A stretch of 64,000 nt of DNA. Origin: Dysgonamonadaceae bacterium. GTDB taxonomy: Bacteria > Bacteroidota > Bacteroidia > Bacteroidales > Azobacteroidaceae. Location of the stretch: positions 1-64,000 of the forward strand of contig JAIRVZ010000092.1 of assembly GCA_031253625.1 (NCBI GenBank). The letters run 5' to 3'. Below are positions 33,543-43,582 of the stretch, piece after piece. Under the pieces are notes generated by a model, which was not told the DNA's origin, made no database searches, and saw nothing but the letters and a program-made list of their open reading frames with translations. Position numbers and translations under genes: made by a program. Within the stretch, counting starts at the first letter, position 1, and every line of letters starts with the position of its first letter.

Positions 33543-35342
33543 ATGACACATAAATATAACTGCCTGCTTAGATATTTAAGTTTTCTGTTCGTTTGCTTTG
33601 TCTATTTGACAACCATTTACGGTCAAAACAGCGATTTCCGACATAAAAAAGATTCACTCCTAAAAGCAATTGCATCAACACAAGGCGAGGAAAAATTAAA
33701 ACTGTACCGCAATATAGGAAATAAATTAGAAGAAAGCATGGATTTCTCAGACGAAGAAGTCGATTTAATGCTACAATACACAAGCGACTTTATCCGCGAA
33801 GCACGCAAACAACAAAATAAAAAATACGAATGTGATGCATACGAAGCAGAACTTCGTAATTTGTATAATTTCTCAAGAATAGATGAATTTGAGCGAAAAG
33901 CAAACGAATATCTACTTTTCTGTAAAAAAAATGGTTTTCAGAGAAATTACTATTATGTCTATTCATTTTTATTGTCAACATCCAATTTGAATGGGATAGA
34001 AGGAATCAAAAAAATGTATGAGGAAGCGAAACAAGAAAATTGTTTATATGGAATAGCTGAAGCCTCCGTAAAAATAGCATCGTTATATTATGAAGAAAAA
34101 CGTTTTGATGAAGCCGAGAAATACTTTCGAGAAACCATAACCAATGCTTCAAAATTGATTAAAGAAAACCCCAACGAAGTGGTTAATTATTACTTAATAT
34201 CGAACGGATACGACGGATTGATAGAATCTTTGCTCGCTCAAAAGAAAATCAACAATTGTACTTCCTTAATGTCTGATTGGAAAAAATACGCGATTGATTT
34301 TGAAAAAACTTTCAATATTCCTTACCCTTATTTAACATATTACTATAAGGCTTGTGCCGCCATTTGCATCAAAAAAGAAAAATATGACGAAGCCGAGTTA
34401 TATTGTGATTCCATGAAATTATTAACAACATCTCACATAGAAGAAGGTTTTATATGGGATCTCAAAGCTACTATTTGTGAGAAACGCGGGGAGTATGAAT
34501 GTGCCATCGACTGGCTTAATAAAAGCATTGAATACAACACTAATGTCGGACAATTAACTTATACGGTTGGCTTATTAAATCAAAAGGCACGCATATTAAG
34601 TGAAATGGGACGTGCAAAAGAATCGTATTCGGTTTCTGACAGTGCATTTCAACTCAACGACTCTCTCCGCTTGGCACAAAACAACCTCCAACTCGACGAA
34701 GTGCGCACTCGATATGAGGTTGATAAATACATTGCCGAAAAAGAACACAATTTCAACTATCTCCTTTTTGCCATCAGTGGCTGCATCCTGTTGGCAATCG
34801 CTCTTGGAATATGGATATATCTTAATCGAAAAATTAGCAAAAAGAATCGCACATTAGCGCAACAAATCAAAGAATTGACTACCCAACATGAAGAGCAAAT
34901 CAATGAAATGCTTACAAAAACCTCATTTTTACCTCATTCTCTTAACGAAACAACCTCAGTAGCCGACAGCGACCTATGTATCGAAAGCCGCATAGATAAA
35001 TTGTGTATCACTATCCGCGACTTTTTGTTCAAAGATAAAATTTACCGTAACTCTAACATTACTCAAGAGACTGTGATTAAAACGTTAGGCACAAACAAAG
35101 ATATATTTTCCAAAGCCTTTAATTCATGCTTCAAAATGCGATTCAAAGATTACGTCAACTTCCTTCGCATGAAAGATGCCATACACTTGCTCGAACATTC
35201 CGACTTGTCGATAGAAGAAATTTCCGAGTTGGCAGGATTTGGAACTGTGCAAACTTTCAGAAGGCAATTTAACGAAGAGTACAACATGGCTCCAAAAGAT
35301 TATAGGAGTTCGATTAAAAAGAATAATAATTTACCGCTATAA
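33543..35342 (+). CDS. TPR-containing membrane-anchored AraC-type regulator
   Basis: TPR-like repeats, TM (FAISGCILLAIALGIWIYL), C-terminal HTH SIEEISELAGFGTVQTFRRQFNEEYNMAPKDYR. Confidence 0.88.
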   Translation: MTHKYNCLLRYLSFLFVCFVYLTTIYGQNSDFRHKKDSLLKAIASTQGEEKLKLYRNIGNKLEESMDFSDEEVDLMLQYTSDFIREARKQQNKKYECDAYEAELRNLYNFSRIDEFERKANEYLLFCKKNGFQRNYYYVYSFLLSTSNLNGIEGIKKMYEEAKQENCLYGIAEASVKIASLYYEEKRFDEAEKYFRETITNASKLIKENPNEVVNYYLISNGYDGLIESLLAQKKINNCTSLMSDWKKYAIDFEKTFNIPYPYLTYYYKACAAICIKKEKYDEAELYCDSMKLLTTSHIEEGFIWDLKATICEKRGEYECAIDWLNKSIEYNTNVGQLTYTVGLLNQKARILSEMGRAKESYSVSDSAFQLNDSLRLAQNNLQLDEVRTRYEVDKYIAEKEHNFNYLLFAISGCILLAIALGIWIYLNRKISKKNRTLAQQIKELTTQHEEQINEMLTKTSFLPHSLNETTSVADSDLCIESRIDKLCITIRDFLFKDKIYRNSNITQETVIKTLGTNKDIFSKAFNSCFKMRFKDYVNFLRMKDAIHLLEHSDLSIEEISELAGFGTVQTFRRQFNEEYNMAPKDYRSSIKKNNNLPL

Positions 35343-35609
35343 CTTGCTAATTTTCAACACAACGTCAAAATGTTCTTTTTTTTGGCAGTTTTGTTCCATT
35401 GTTTTTCTCCCTATCTTTTACTTTTGCTACCGTTTCCGGCAATCCTTTATCTTATATGATGTGTGTCCAGTTTGTGAAAACAAGACAAGCAGGTCTTTTG
35501 TGAAAAAAGGCTCCTTATGTTTCGGGTTTCCCGAGTTATCTTAAATTATTGTGTATGTATCTAAGGATAAAGGAGGTCGGAATAATAATGTATTCATTTT
35601 TTAATTTTA

Positions 35610-36947
35610 TTGTTTATGTCAAAAACGTATTTATTCAGAATTTGGTTATTCATTACCTTAGGTTTTGTAGCCATCACATTCACATCTTGTGACGAAAGTT
35701 ATCCCTACGAAAACCCATACAACCCAAACAATCCAAATAATGTAACAGGTGTAGTAATCAATGGTGTAGAATGGGCAACTTGTAATGTTAATACTCCCGG
35801 TACTTTCGCTGCTAAACCCGAAGATTTCGGACTGTTTTACCAATGGAATCTCAAAAAAGCGTGGCCGGTTAGCGGAGATATAACGGGTTGGAATACAATT
35901 GCGCCAGGAGGCTCCACTTGGGAAAAAGACAACGACCCCAGTCCTGCAGGTTGGCATGTACCGACTTTTGATGAAATTAGTTCATTGTTAGACACCGAAA
36001 ACGTAACAAATGAATGGGTAACTCAAAAAGGCGTAACCGGAAGTCGCTTTACCGACAAAGCTACCGGCAACTCCATTTTTCTACCTGCCGCAGGATGGCG
36101 ATACCATAATGTCGGTACGTTCATTTATGCAGGTATGAGTGGTAACTACTGGAGCAGTTCTACTTTTGACTTTGACGATCCTGATATTGTTGATGCGTAC
36201 TATCTTGGGTTCTCCAATTTTGATGGTATAGATCTTGGCTACGGTCTTGGGGATCTTGGCTACAGCTGTGATGTGGACTTCTGTGAGCGTATCTGTGGCT
36301 ATTGCGTTCGCAGTGTTCGTGATACTAAAGTCGACCAAACAGATACAGATACAGATGCAATAGTAAAAGTAGTAAACGTAGAAATCAATGGCATAAAATG
36401 GGCAACTCACAACTTGAATACTACCGGTACTTTCACTAATAAACCTGAAGATTTTGGAATGCTTTACCAATGGAACCGTAAAAAAGGATGGCCTGCTACT
36501 CGTGACGATATAGTTGGTTGGGATGATAGTACACCCGAAGGCGTAACATGGGAAACCGTTAATGACCCTTGCCCGGCTGGTTATCGCGTTCCGACTCATG
36601 AAGAAATAAAAACTTTGTTTGAAATCGAAAAAGTAACAGCCGAAGCTGCTATCCTAGAAGGTGTAACAGGTATAAAATTTACCGATATTACTACTAAAAA
36701 CTCCATCTTCTTCCCTGCGGCTGGTTATCGCTCCGGAAATACGTGGTTCGACTCTACCTATAGAATAAATCGCAACTACAACTACCACGGTGCTTATTGG
36801 AGTAGTACGGAATATGAATATGATAGAATCAGCGCGTACGGTTTTTACTTCTCTTTCAATTATATGGGCACCGCGCTCGATTATGTGAACAAGGACAGCG
36901 ATGAATTCAAGAAGGTCGCGAGATCTATCCGTCCAGTGGCAGAATAA
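35610..36947 (+). CDS. lipoprotein with two tandem FISUMP-type domains
   Basis: Lipobox ITFTSC; two copies of (V)EINGIKWATxNLNTxGTF...YQWNxKKxWP...DPxPAGxxVPTxxEI. Confidence 0.85.
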   Translation: MFMSKTYLFRIWLFITLGFVAITFTSCDESYPYENPYNPNNPNNVTGVVINGVEWATCNVNTPGTFAAKPEDFGLFYQWNLKKAWPVSGDITGWNTIAPGGSTWEKDNDPSPAGWHVPTFDEISSLLDTENVTNEWVTQKGVTGSRFTDKATGNSIFLPAAGWRYHNVGTFIYAGMSGNYWSSSTFDFDDPDIVDAYYLGFSNFDGIDLGYGLGDLGYSCDVDFCERICGYCVRSVRDTKVDQTDTDTDAIVKVVNVEINGIKWATHNLNTTGTFTNKPEDFGMLYQWNRKKGWPATRDDIVGWDDSTPEGVTWETVNDPCPAGYRVPTHEEIKTLFEIEKVTAEAAILEGVTGIKFTDITTKNSIFFPAAGYRSGNTWFDSTYRINRNYNYHGAYWSSTEYEYDRISAYGFYFSFNYMGTALDYVNKDSDEFKKVARSIRPVAE

Positions 36948-37046
36948 GTGTATTCACTAAGGATAAAAGAAGTCAATCTCAACCAATTCATTTTTGAACT
37001 GGTTTGGATTGACTCTTTAATAAATGTCCCGAAAAAGATAATGTGA

Positions 37047-38381
37047 TTAAATAACCCCTTGCGCCATCATGGCTTTCGCCACTTTCATAAAGCCGGCAAC
37101 ATTGGCACCTTTCACATAATTAACATATCCGTTGGCTTGTTTGCCATAAGTAACACATGCATCATGGATGTTATTCATGATTTGGTGTAATTTAGCATCA
37201 ACCTCTTCGGAAGTCCAAGAAATGTGCATAGCGTTTTGTGTCATTTCCAAACCAGAAGTAGCAACACCACCGGCGTTAACCGCTTTACCCGGACCGAACA
37301 TTACTTCGTTTTCAATGAAGAAATCGACAGCTTCGGCAGTACAGCCCATATTTGAAATTTCTGCAACAACAGTTACCTTATTGTTTACGAGATTTTTTGC
37401 ATCTTCCAGATTTAATTCATTTTGGATCGCACAAGGCAAAGCGATGTCGACTTTTTGCTGCCAAGGTCTTTTTCCGGGGAAAAATTCAACGCCATATTTT
37501 TCGGCATAAGGAGCCACAATATCTTCTCCCGAATTACGCAATTCGAGCATATAATCGATTTTTTCTCCTGAAACTCCATTCGGATCGTAAACATATCCAT
37601 CGGGGCCAGAGATAGTAACGACTTTGGCTCCCAGTTCAACAGCTTTGAGAGCAGCTCCCCAAGCTACATTGCCAAATCCGGAAATGGCAACCGTTTTTCC
37701 TTTGATGTCGATGCCTTTATTTTTCAACATTTGATGTACAAAATACAATCCTCCGAATCCGGTGGCTTCAGGACGGATTAACGAGCCGCCAAAGTCTAAG
37801 CCTTTCCCTGTGAATGTTCCGGTATTTTCACGTGCTAATTTTTTGTACATGCCATACATATAACCGACTTCGCGAGCGCCTACTCCTATATCGCCTGCCG
37901 GGACATCGGTATCGGGGCCGAGATGTCTCCACAATTCCAACATGAAAGATTGAGAGAAACGCATGATCTCGGCATCAGATTTTCCTTTGGGACTAAAATC
38001 TGAACCTCCTTTTCCACCACCCATAGGCAAGGTAGTTAGTGCATTTTTAAAAGTTTGTTCAAATCCCAAAAATTTCAATCCCGAAAGATTTACCGAGGCA
38101 TGGAATCTGATTCCTCCTTTGTATGGACCGATGGCATTGTTGAATTGTACGCGGTAACCGATATTCACTTGCACTTTTCCTTTGTCGTCTACCCAAGGAA
38201 CTTTAAAAGTAAATACACGGTCGGGCTCAACCAAACGCTCAATAATACTTGCCTTTTCAAATTCGGGATGTTGATTATAGACATCTTCAATAGAGATGAG
38301 TACTTCTTTAACTGCTTGTAGGAATTCGAGTTCGCCCGGATGCCGAGCTTCAAGAGCTGATAAAATCTGTTCTGTTTTCAT
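37047..38381 (-). CDS. gdhA: NADP-specific glutamate dehydrogenase
   Basis: PYKGGIRFHASVNLSGLKFLGFEQTFKNALTTLPMGGGKGG. Confidence 0.97.
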   Translation of the reverse strand: MKTEQILSALEARHPGELEFLQAVKEVLISIEDVYNQHPEFEKASIIERLVEPDRVFTFKVPWVDDKGKVQVNIGYRVQFNNAIGPYKGGIRFHASVNLSGLKFLGFEQTFKNALTTLPMGGGKGGSDFSPKGKSDAEIMRFSQSFMLELWRHLGPDTDVPAGDIGVGAREVGYMYGMYKKLARENTGTFTGKGLDFGGSLIRPEATGFGGLYFVHQMLKNKGIDIKGKTVAISGFGNVAWGAALKAVELGAKVVTISGPDGYVYDPNGVSGEKIDYMLELRNSGEDIVAPYAEKYGVEFFPGKRPWQQKVDIALPCAIQNELNLEDAKNLVNNKVTVVAEISNMGCTAEAVDFFIENEVMFGPGKAVNAGGVATSGLEMTQNAMHISWTSEEVDAKLHQIMNNIHDACVTYGKQANGYVNYVKGANVAGFMKVAKAMMAQGVI

Positions 38382-38441
38382 ATTGATTGATATTAGGATT
38401 TAATTTTGCAAACATATAGAAGTTTTCCCTGTAAAAGAAAT

Positions 38442-39584
38442 TTATTCGTCTTTTTCTTTCTTTTCTTTTGGAGATTGATTTGTTATTATTCGGTTGGCTA
38501 ATAAAATGGTATTTTTCAATACGTTATATTCCATTTCGAAACATTCGGCAAAGACTCCTTTATTCAAGTTTTCTTCGATATGTTTTTCTGTCCACCATTT
38601 TCCTTCTCTGAAATTTGCAGTTTCGATTTGTTGAGATGATGGTATTTGAACCGTATATAAGTGGACTAACCCGTGCATTGATGGCTGTTTACAAATATGT
38701 TTGAAAACAAGCTTTCCATGTAAGTTATTAAGTCCTACTTTTTCTTGTAAAATATGATTTACAGTTTCATCTAAAGTATGCCCGTATCTGACAAAACTTT
38801 CGAGAGGAAAATCAAGCTTATCGGGTTCAATTATGTTATTTGAAGCACGTTTACTCAAGTACAATAAATTGTTGTGAATTAGAGCAATTCTTACAAAAGG
38901 ATGCAAAAATCGTTTGTCGGAAGAGAAACTCACACTATGCGCAATTTTTCCGATTACATTTCCATTTTCACTAACTATCGGCAACCATTTTTCTGTCCGA
39001 AGTATAACCACTCGAATATATCCATAGATTGTGACTATAAATACTAAAGACATATTCAATTGTGAGAATAAAAAGTGTGTCAGTCCGGGAGTTTGGTATT
39101 GAACAAAGTAGAATTTATAGAAGAAAACAATTACAAGATGGATTGTAAAAATATATTGACATAATTTGGCTATTAGGAAATATTCATTCAGACGAATAGA
39201 CAAATTCGCCCTTTTCTTTTTGTTTTCTCGAATAAGTCTGTTTCTGATTCTTTTTTCAAAAAAACGGATAATCCAAAGAAAAGCAACTATGATTACTTGG
39301 AAAAACAATACGCCATATTTTATATATTCTCCGATAAGAGGTCGAAGTCCCGACAATATTAAAAAAGCAATTATAGTAACGGCCAATACGATTGGGAAAT
39401 AGGTATTTTTAAGACTGATATTCGACAGATTAAAGAAGAAGTATATATAGTAGAAAGAGACAGCAAACATCAGCGCAACTGCAATTTCCAAATGAGAAAA
39501 TGAAGTTACCAAAGCAATAATAACAAAGGTTATTAATATTAGGTTATACAGAATCTTTAATCGAGAAATTTTCTTTTTGTTCAT
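38442..39584 (-). CDS. polytopic membrane protein with degenerate Nudix-like C-terminal domain
   Basis: Six or so TM segments, then WLPIVSENGNVIGKIAHS ... RYGHTLDETVNHILQEKVGL. Confidence 0.55.
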   Translation of the reverse strand: MNKKKISRLKILYNLILITFVIIALVTSFSHLEIAVALMFAVSFYYIYFFFNLSNISLKNTYFPIVLAVTIIAFLILSGLRPLIGEYIKYGVLFFQVIIVAFLWIIRFFEKRIRNRLIRENKKKRANLSIRLNEYFLIAKLCQYIFTIHLVIVFFYKFYFVQYQTPGLTHFLFSQLNMSLVFIVTIYGYIRVVILRTEKWLPIVSENGNVIGKIAHSVSFSSDKRFLHPFVRIALIHNNLLYLSKRASNNIIEPDKLDFPLESFVRYGHTLDETVNHILQEKVGLNNLHGKLVFKHICKQPSMHGLVHLYTVQIPSSQQIETANFREGKWWTEKHIEENLNKGVFAECFEMEYNVLKNTILLANRIITNQSPKEKKEKDE

Positions 39585-40423
39585 TACCTTTGTAAAAAAT
39601 CTATTGAATGATAAGAAGAACGCACCAGTGGAGCGCTTCTTACGTTTTTAAATCCTTTTTCTTCTGCAATTATCCTGTACTCATTGAATATGTCCGGATG
39701 TATATATTCAGATACGGGAATATTCTTGCGAGAAGGTTGCAAATATTGCCCTATTGACAACAGCTTACAATTATAACACAATAAGTCGTCAAAAAGTTCT
39801 AAGATTTCATGTTTTTTTTCTCCCAAGCCTAACATTATTCCGGATTTGGTTGCTATTCCGGATGAAGCGATATGTGCCAAAACGGATAAACTCGTATCAT
39901 AATTGGCTACACTTCGGACAGTTGGAGTCAATCGTTTGACGGTTTCCATATTGTGGGAAATTATTTCGGGTTGTTCACGGATAATCAAATCTAACAGTTT
40001 TTTGTTGCCTCTAAAGTCGGGGATTAATACTTCCATTGTTACGGAAGGATTTACGGATTTGATTGTCCGAATGGTTTCTGCCCAATGTCCGGCACCATAA
40101 TCCGGCAAATCATCTCTATCGACAGAGGTGATTATTACATGTTTCAATGTCATTTCTTTAACAGATTCGGCTATACGTGCAGGTTCTTGCCGGTCGAGCG
40201 GAAGTGGTTTTCCGGTTTGGGTGTTACAGAATTTACATGAACGTGTACAAATGTCGCCTGCAATCATAAATGTTGCGGTTCCTTTGTTCCAACATTCTCC
40301 CAAATTGGGGCATTTACCACTTTGGCAGATGGTATGTAATTTGTTTCCTTGTATGATTTTCCCTGTGGTTGCGAAAGTAGCGTTGTTACCGAGGGAAATT
40401 TTTAACCAATCCGGCTTACGCAT
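39584..40423 (-). CDS. lipA: lipoyl synthase
   Basis: CPNLGECWNKGTATFMIAGDICTRSCKFC. Confidence 0.97.
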   Translation of the reverse strand: MRKPDWLKISLGNNATFATTGKIIQGNKLHTICQSGKCPNLGECWNKGTATFMIAGDICTRSCKFCNTQTGKPLPLDRQEPARIAESVKEMTLKHVIITSVDRDDLPDYGAGHWAETIRTIKSVNPSVTMEVLIPDFRGNKKLLDLIIREQPEIISHNMETVKRLTPTVRSVANYDTSLSVLAHIASSGIATKSGIMLGLGEKKHEILELFDDLLCYNCKLLSIGQYLQPSRKNIPVSEYIHPDIFNEYRIIAEEKGFKNVRSAPLVRSSYHSIDFLQR

Positions 40424-40424
40424 A

Positions 40425-40583
40425 TCAAGTTATTTTATCAATGAAGAAGCAGCCGATAATGTTTACTGCCAATGTACCCAATGGAAAATTAGTTTTTGTT
40501 TTGGTTTGTATAAGTAGAGATAACAGGTAACGAAAAACACCACCGAAAAAGCTCCCAATTCCGATTATAAAAACTAATTTCAT
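40425..40583 (-). pseudogene. N-terminal fragment of a FluC/CrcB fluoride channel
   Basis: Manual translation: MKLVFIIGIGSFFGGVFRYLLSLLIQTKTKTNFPLGTLAVNIIGCFFIDKIT* (about half a normal CrcB). Confidence 0.8.
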
Positions 40584-41285
40584 TTATTTTTCAAATGTAA
40601 AAGTCGTAAATTCTCTTTCTACCAATCCGTCGCCTGTTTTACTTTTAACGATTTCAATTTGTGTATCCGAACCAACAATTTTGAATTGTGTTGTATCGAT
40701 AAGTTGTTCTATTTTTTCGTTGTCGTAGAGGGTAAAACCGAATTGTGTCTGCGGTTGCCGTTTCATATAATTTTCTTGACAAAAAGTAATGTTTAGTATT
40801 CCCTTTGGCTTTATTACACGATACAACTCGGACATAAGAAAATTAGGGTTAGCCCAAAAATAAATGGTATTTACAGTAAAAATCCTGTCAAAATAATTGT
40901 CAACAAAAGGAATGTTTAGTCCGTTATACAGATGGAAAGTGGCTTGTTGCCTATCAACAAATTGTTGGTTTATCCGCTTCGCTTCTTTGTTCATCAGTTC
41001 AGATATATCAAGTCCGTGATAGGTCAGATTGTTCTTTTGTTTAAGCACATAAGGAAGATGCGCACAGTTGCCGTGTCCAAGTTCCAAAATACTACCGTTG
41101 TCAAGTAAGTTTAGCCGGTCTATTGAATGAAGTGTCATACTGATGTTCGTTTCATTCATCAAATCCGAAACCTCAACGCCTTTGATTCCGTTGGGGCATC
41201 TTAATTGTGATGCCAATTCCTGAAGTTCTTGATCTGTTTGTTTGTGTTTGCTATCTGCCGCCATTTTTTGTCCGCTGTTATCCAT
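40584..41285 (-). CDS. class I SAM-dependent methyltransferase
   Basis: GSILELGHGNCAHLPYVL; FDRIFTVNTIYFW. Confidence 0.9.
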   Translation of the reverse strand: MDNSGQKMAADSKHKQTDQELQELASQLRCPNGIKGVEVSDLMNETNISMTLHSIDRLNLLDNGSILELGHGNCAHLPYVLKQKNNLTYHGLDISELMNKEAKRINQQFVDRQQATFHLYNGLNIPFVDNYFDRIFTVNTIYFWANPNFLMSELYRVIKPKGILNITFCQENYMKRQPQTQFGFTLYDNEKIEQLIDTTQFKIVGSDTQIEIVKSKTGDGLVEREFTTFTFEK

Positions 41286-41322
41286 TTGTTCTCGTTCACT
41301 TCATTTAATTTACTCACATTTA

Positions 41323-43524
41323 TTAAAATTTTATGTCCTTTAAGGCATCATTCTTTAATTCTTCATTCAAGAAGTTAGTCATTCTCGTATACAAGTGGAA
41401 TCTCGTTTTACTTCCTAATAAACTGTGATTTTTGCCCGAATAAATTTGCATATCGAATTGTTTTCCAGCATTCACAAGAGCATCAGAGTAATACATGGTG
41501 TTTTGAAAATGCACATTATCATCGGAAGTTCCGTGAATTAACAGTAAATTTCCTTGCAATTTGTCAGCTAATCGAATGGCCGAAGCGTTTGCATATCCTA
41601 TATAGTTTTCATTCGGAGTGCGCATATATCTTTCGGTATAAATGGTATCGTAGAATTTCCAATCGGTTACGGGAGCAACAGCAATTCCTGCTTTGAAGAT
41701 GCCGTTTCCTTTACTCATCGCCATTAAGGTATTGTAACCGCCATAACTCCATCCCCAAATGGCTATTTTGTTTTTATCAACGTAGGGTTGAGATGCCATA
41801 TAGTTGGCTACGGTTATCTGGTCTTCCGTTTCGTATGTGCCCAAATTCAGATAAAGACTTTTGCCGAATTCTTGTCCGCGAGCACCGGTTCCTCTGCCGT
41901 CGACACAAACAACAACATATCCTATGGAAGATAAATAATGTTCCCAGTTGAAATTAAAACGGTCGAGTACTGTTTGACTGCCGGGGCCGCTGTATTGATA
42001 CATAACGACAGGGTATTTATTAGAGGCAGAAAAACTTAACGGTTTCACTATCCATCCGTTTAACTCGGTTCCTTCGGTATTTTTTACCGTAAAAAATTCT
42101 TTGGGAACAAATTTACTGTTCGCTAACATGTCTTTCAACGCTTGATTGTCTTCCAAAACAAGCAGTTCTTTTCCTTTAGAACTTTCGTCGATGGTTGTAA
42201 CGGTTGGAGTTGCAATACTTGAATAACTATTGATAAAATATTTGAATCCTGAACCGAATTCGGCTGTGTTGGTTCCTTGCTTTTGAGATAATTTGGTTTT
42301 GTTTCCTTTGAAACCAACCTTATAAATCGCTCTACTAAGGGGGCTTTCTTCTGCCGATTGGTAATAAACGCATTGTGCCGTAGGGTCGATACCGTAACAA
42401 GCAGTTACATCCCATTGTCCGGAAGTCAGTTGTTTTTGTAAAATTCCGGCAGGAGAATAGAGATAAATGTGCATATAACCATCTTTTTCGCTCAGATAAA
42501 CAAAATTATCATTGGAGAACGATATGTATTTCAGGAAATCCGATTCGATGTAGTATTTATTCTCATCTTTCAAAATCAATTTGGCAACTGTCGATTTTGG
42601 ATTGGCATAATACATACTGAAGATGTTTTGCGTTCGATTCAACGTCATTACAGCCAATTGTTCCGGATTCGTTGTGAATTTAATACGTGGAATATAATCT
42701 TCCGCAGCAATAGGGATATTCATTCTTTTAATATCCTTTGTGTCGACGCTGTAAGAATAACAGGCAACAATTGAGTTTTTTTGTCCTGCTTTGGGATATT
42801 TGAAAGCCGCAACATCGGGATACAAAGAAACATTGTCGAAAATCTGCATGAGAAATACCGGAACCTGACTTTCGTCGAATTTCACAAATGCAAGCATTTT
42901 GCTGTCGGGCGACCAAGACATCAAGTTCGTTGTGTAGAATTCTTCTTCATACACCCAATCGGTAATGCCATTCAGGATTTTCCCGAATTCGCCATCTTTG
43001 GTAATTTGAGATTCAGTATCGTAATCAAACTTTTTCAACCAAATATCGTTGTCTCTTACAAAAGCGCACATTCTTCCGTCGGGTGAAAAGGTAGGAATCA
43101 TTAATTTTCCCGGAGTATCGGAAAGCGGTTTCAAGAAATTACGTCTCACATCGTAGTCGTATAAATCTGCCTCCCACGAGCGACGGTAAATATATTCTTT
43201 GTTTGTCCAAACGATGATGCGATGTCCGGTAGAACTGATGATATAACCTTCGATGGCATCTAATTTGGTTTCTCTGACGGTGTTTACATCAAATAATACT
43301 CCAGTTTCTTTTCCCGTTTTGTAAGCATACTGCAAGATTTTTGTACCGTCTTTGCTCAACATGGAATAATGTTCCCCATCGGGCATAGGTTGGATTCCTT
43401 TTACCTCTTGCGGGAAAAACTTACCATCGGTAATATCTTTCAGATTGATGGGCAGATTCCCGTTTTGAGCGGTTGAAATTTGGAGAAACAAACAAGATAG
43501 AATTGTAAGAATGATGTATTTCAT
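41323..43524 (-). CDS. S9 family (DPP4-like) peptidase
   Basis: IWGWSYGGYNTLMAM; N-terminal beta-propeller. Confidence 0.96.
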   Translation of the reverse strand: MKYIILTILSCLFLQISTAQNGNLPINLKDITDGKFFPQEVKGIQPMPDGEHYSMLSKDGTKILQYAYKTGKETGVLFDVNTVRETKLDAIEGYIISSTGHRIIVWTNKEYIYRRSWEADLYDYDVRRNFLKPLSDTPGKLMIPTFSPDGRMCAFVRDNDIWLKKFDYDTESQITKDGEFGKILNGITDWVYEEEFYTTNLMSWSPDSKMLAFVKFDESQVPVFLMQIFDNVSLYPDVAAFKYPKAGQKNSIVACYSYSVDTKDIKRMNIPIAAEDYIPRIKFTTNPEQLAVMTLNRTQNIFSMYYANPKSTVAKLILKDENKYYIESDFLKYISFSNDNFVYLSEKDGYMHIYLYSPAGILQKQLTSGQWDVTACYGIDPTAQCVYYQSAEESPLSRAIYKVGFKGNKTKLSQKQGTNTAEFGSGFKYFINSYSSIATPTVTTIDESSKGKELLVLEDNQALKDMLANSKFVPKEFFTVKNTEGTELNGWIVKPLSFSASNKYPVVMYQYSGPGSQTVLDRFNFNWEHYLSSIGYVVVCVDGRGTGARGQEFGKSLYLNLGTYETEDQITVANYMASQPYVDKNKIAIWGWSYGGYNTLMAMSKGNGIFKAGIAVAPVTDWKFYDTIYTERYMRTPNENYIGYANASAIRLADKLQGNLLLIHGTSDDNVHFQNTMYYSDALVNAGKQFDMQIYSGKNHSLLGSKTRFHLYTRMTNFLNEELKNDALKDIKF

Positions 43525-43582
43525 ATAATTTGGAAAAATGATAGTTTACAGGTACAAACGTAGTCATTTTAAAGCAATTTAT

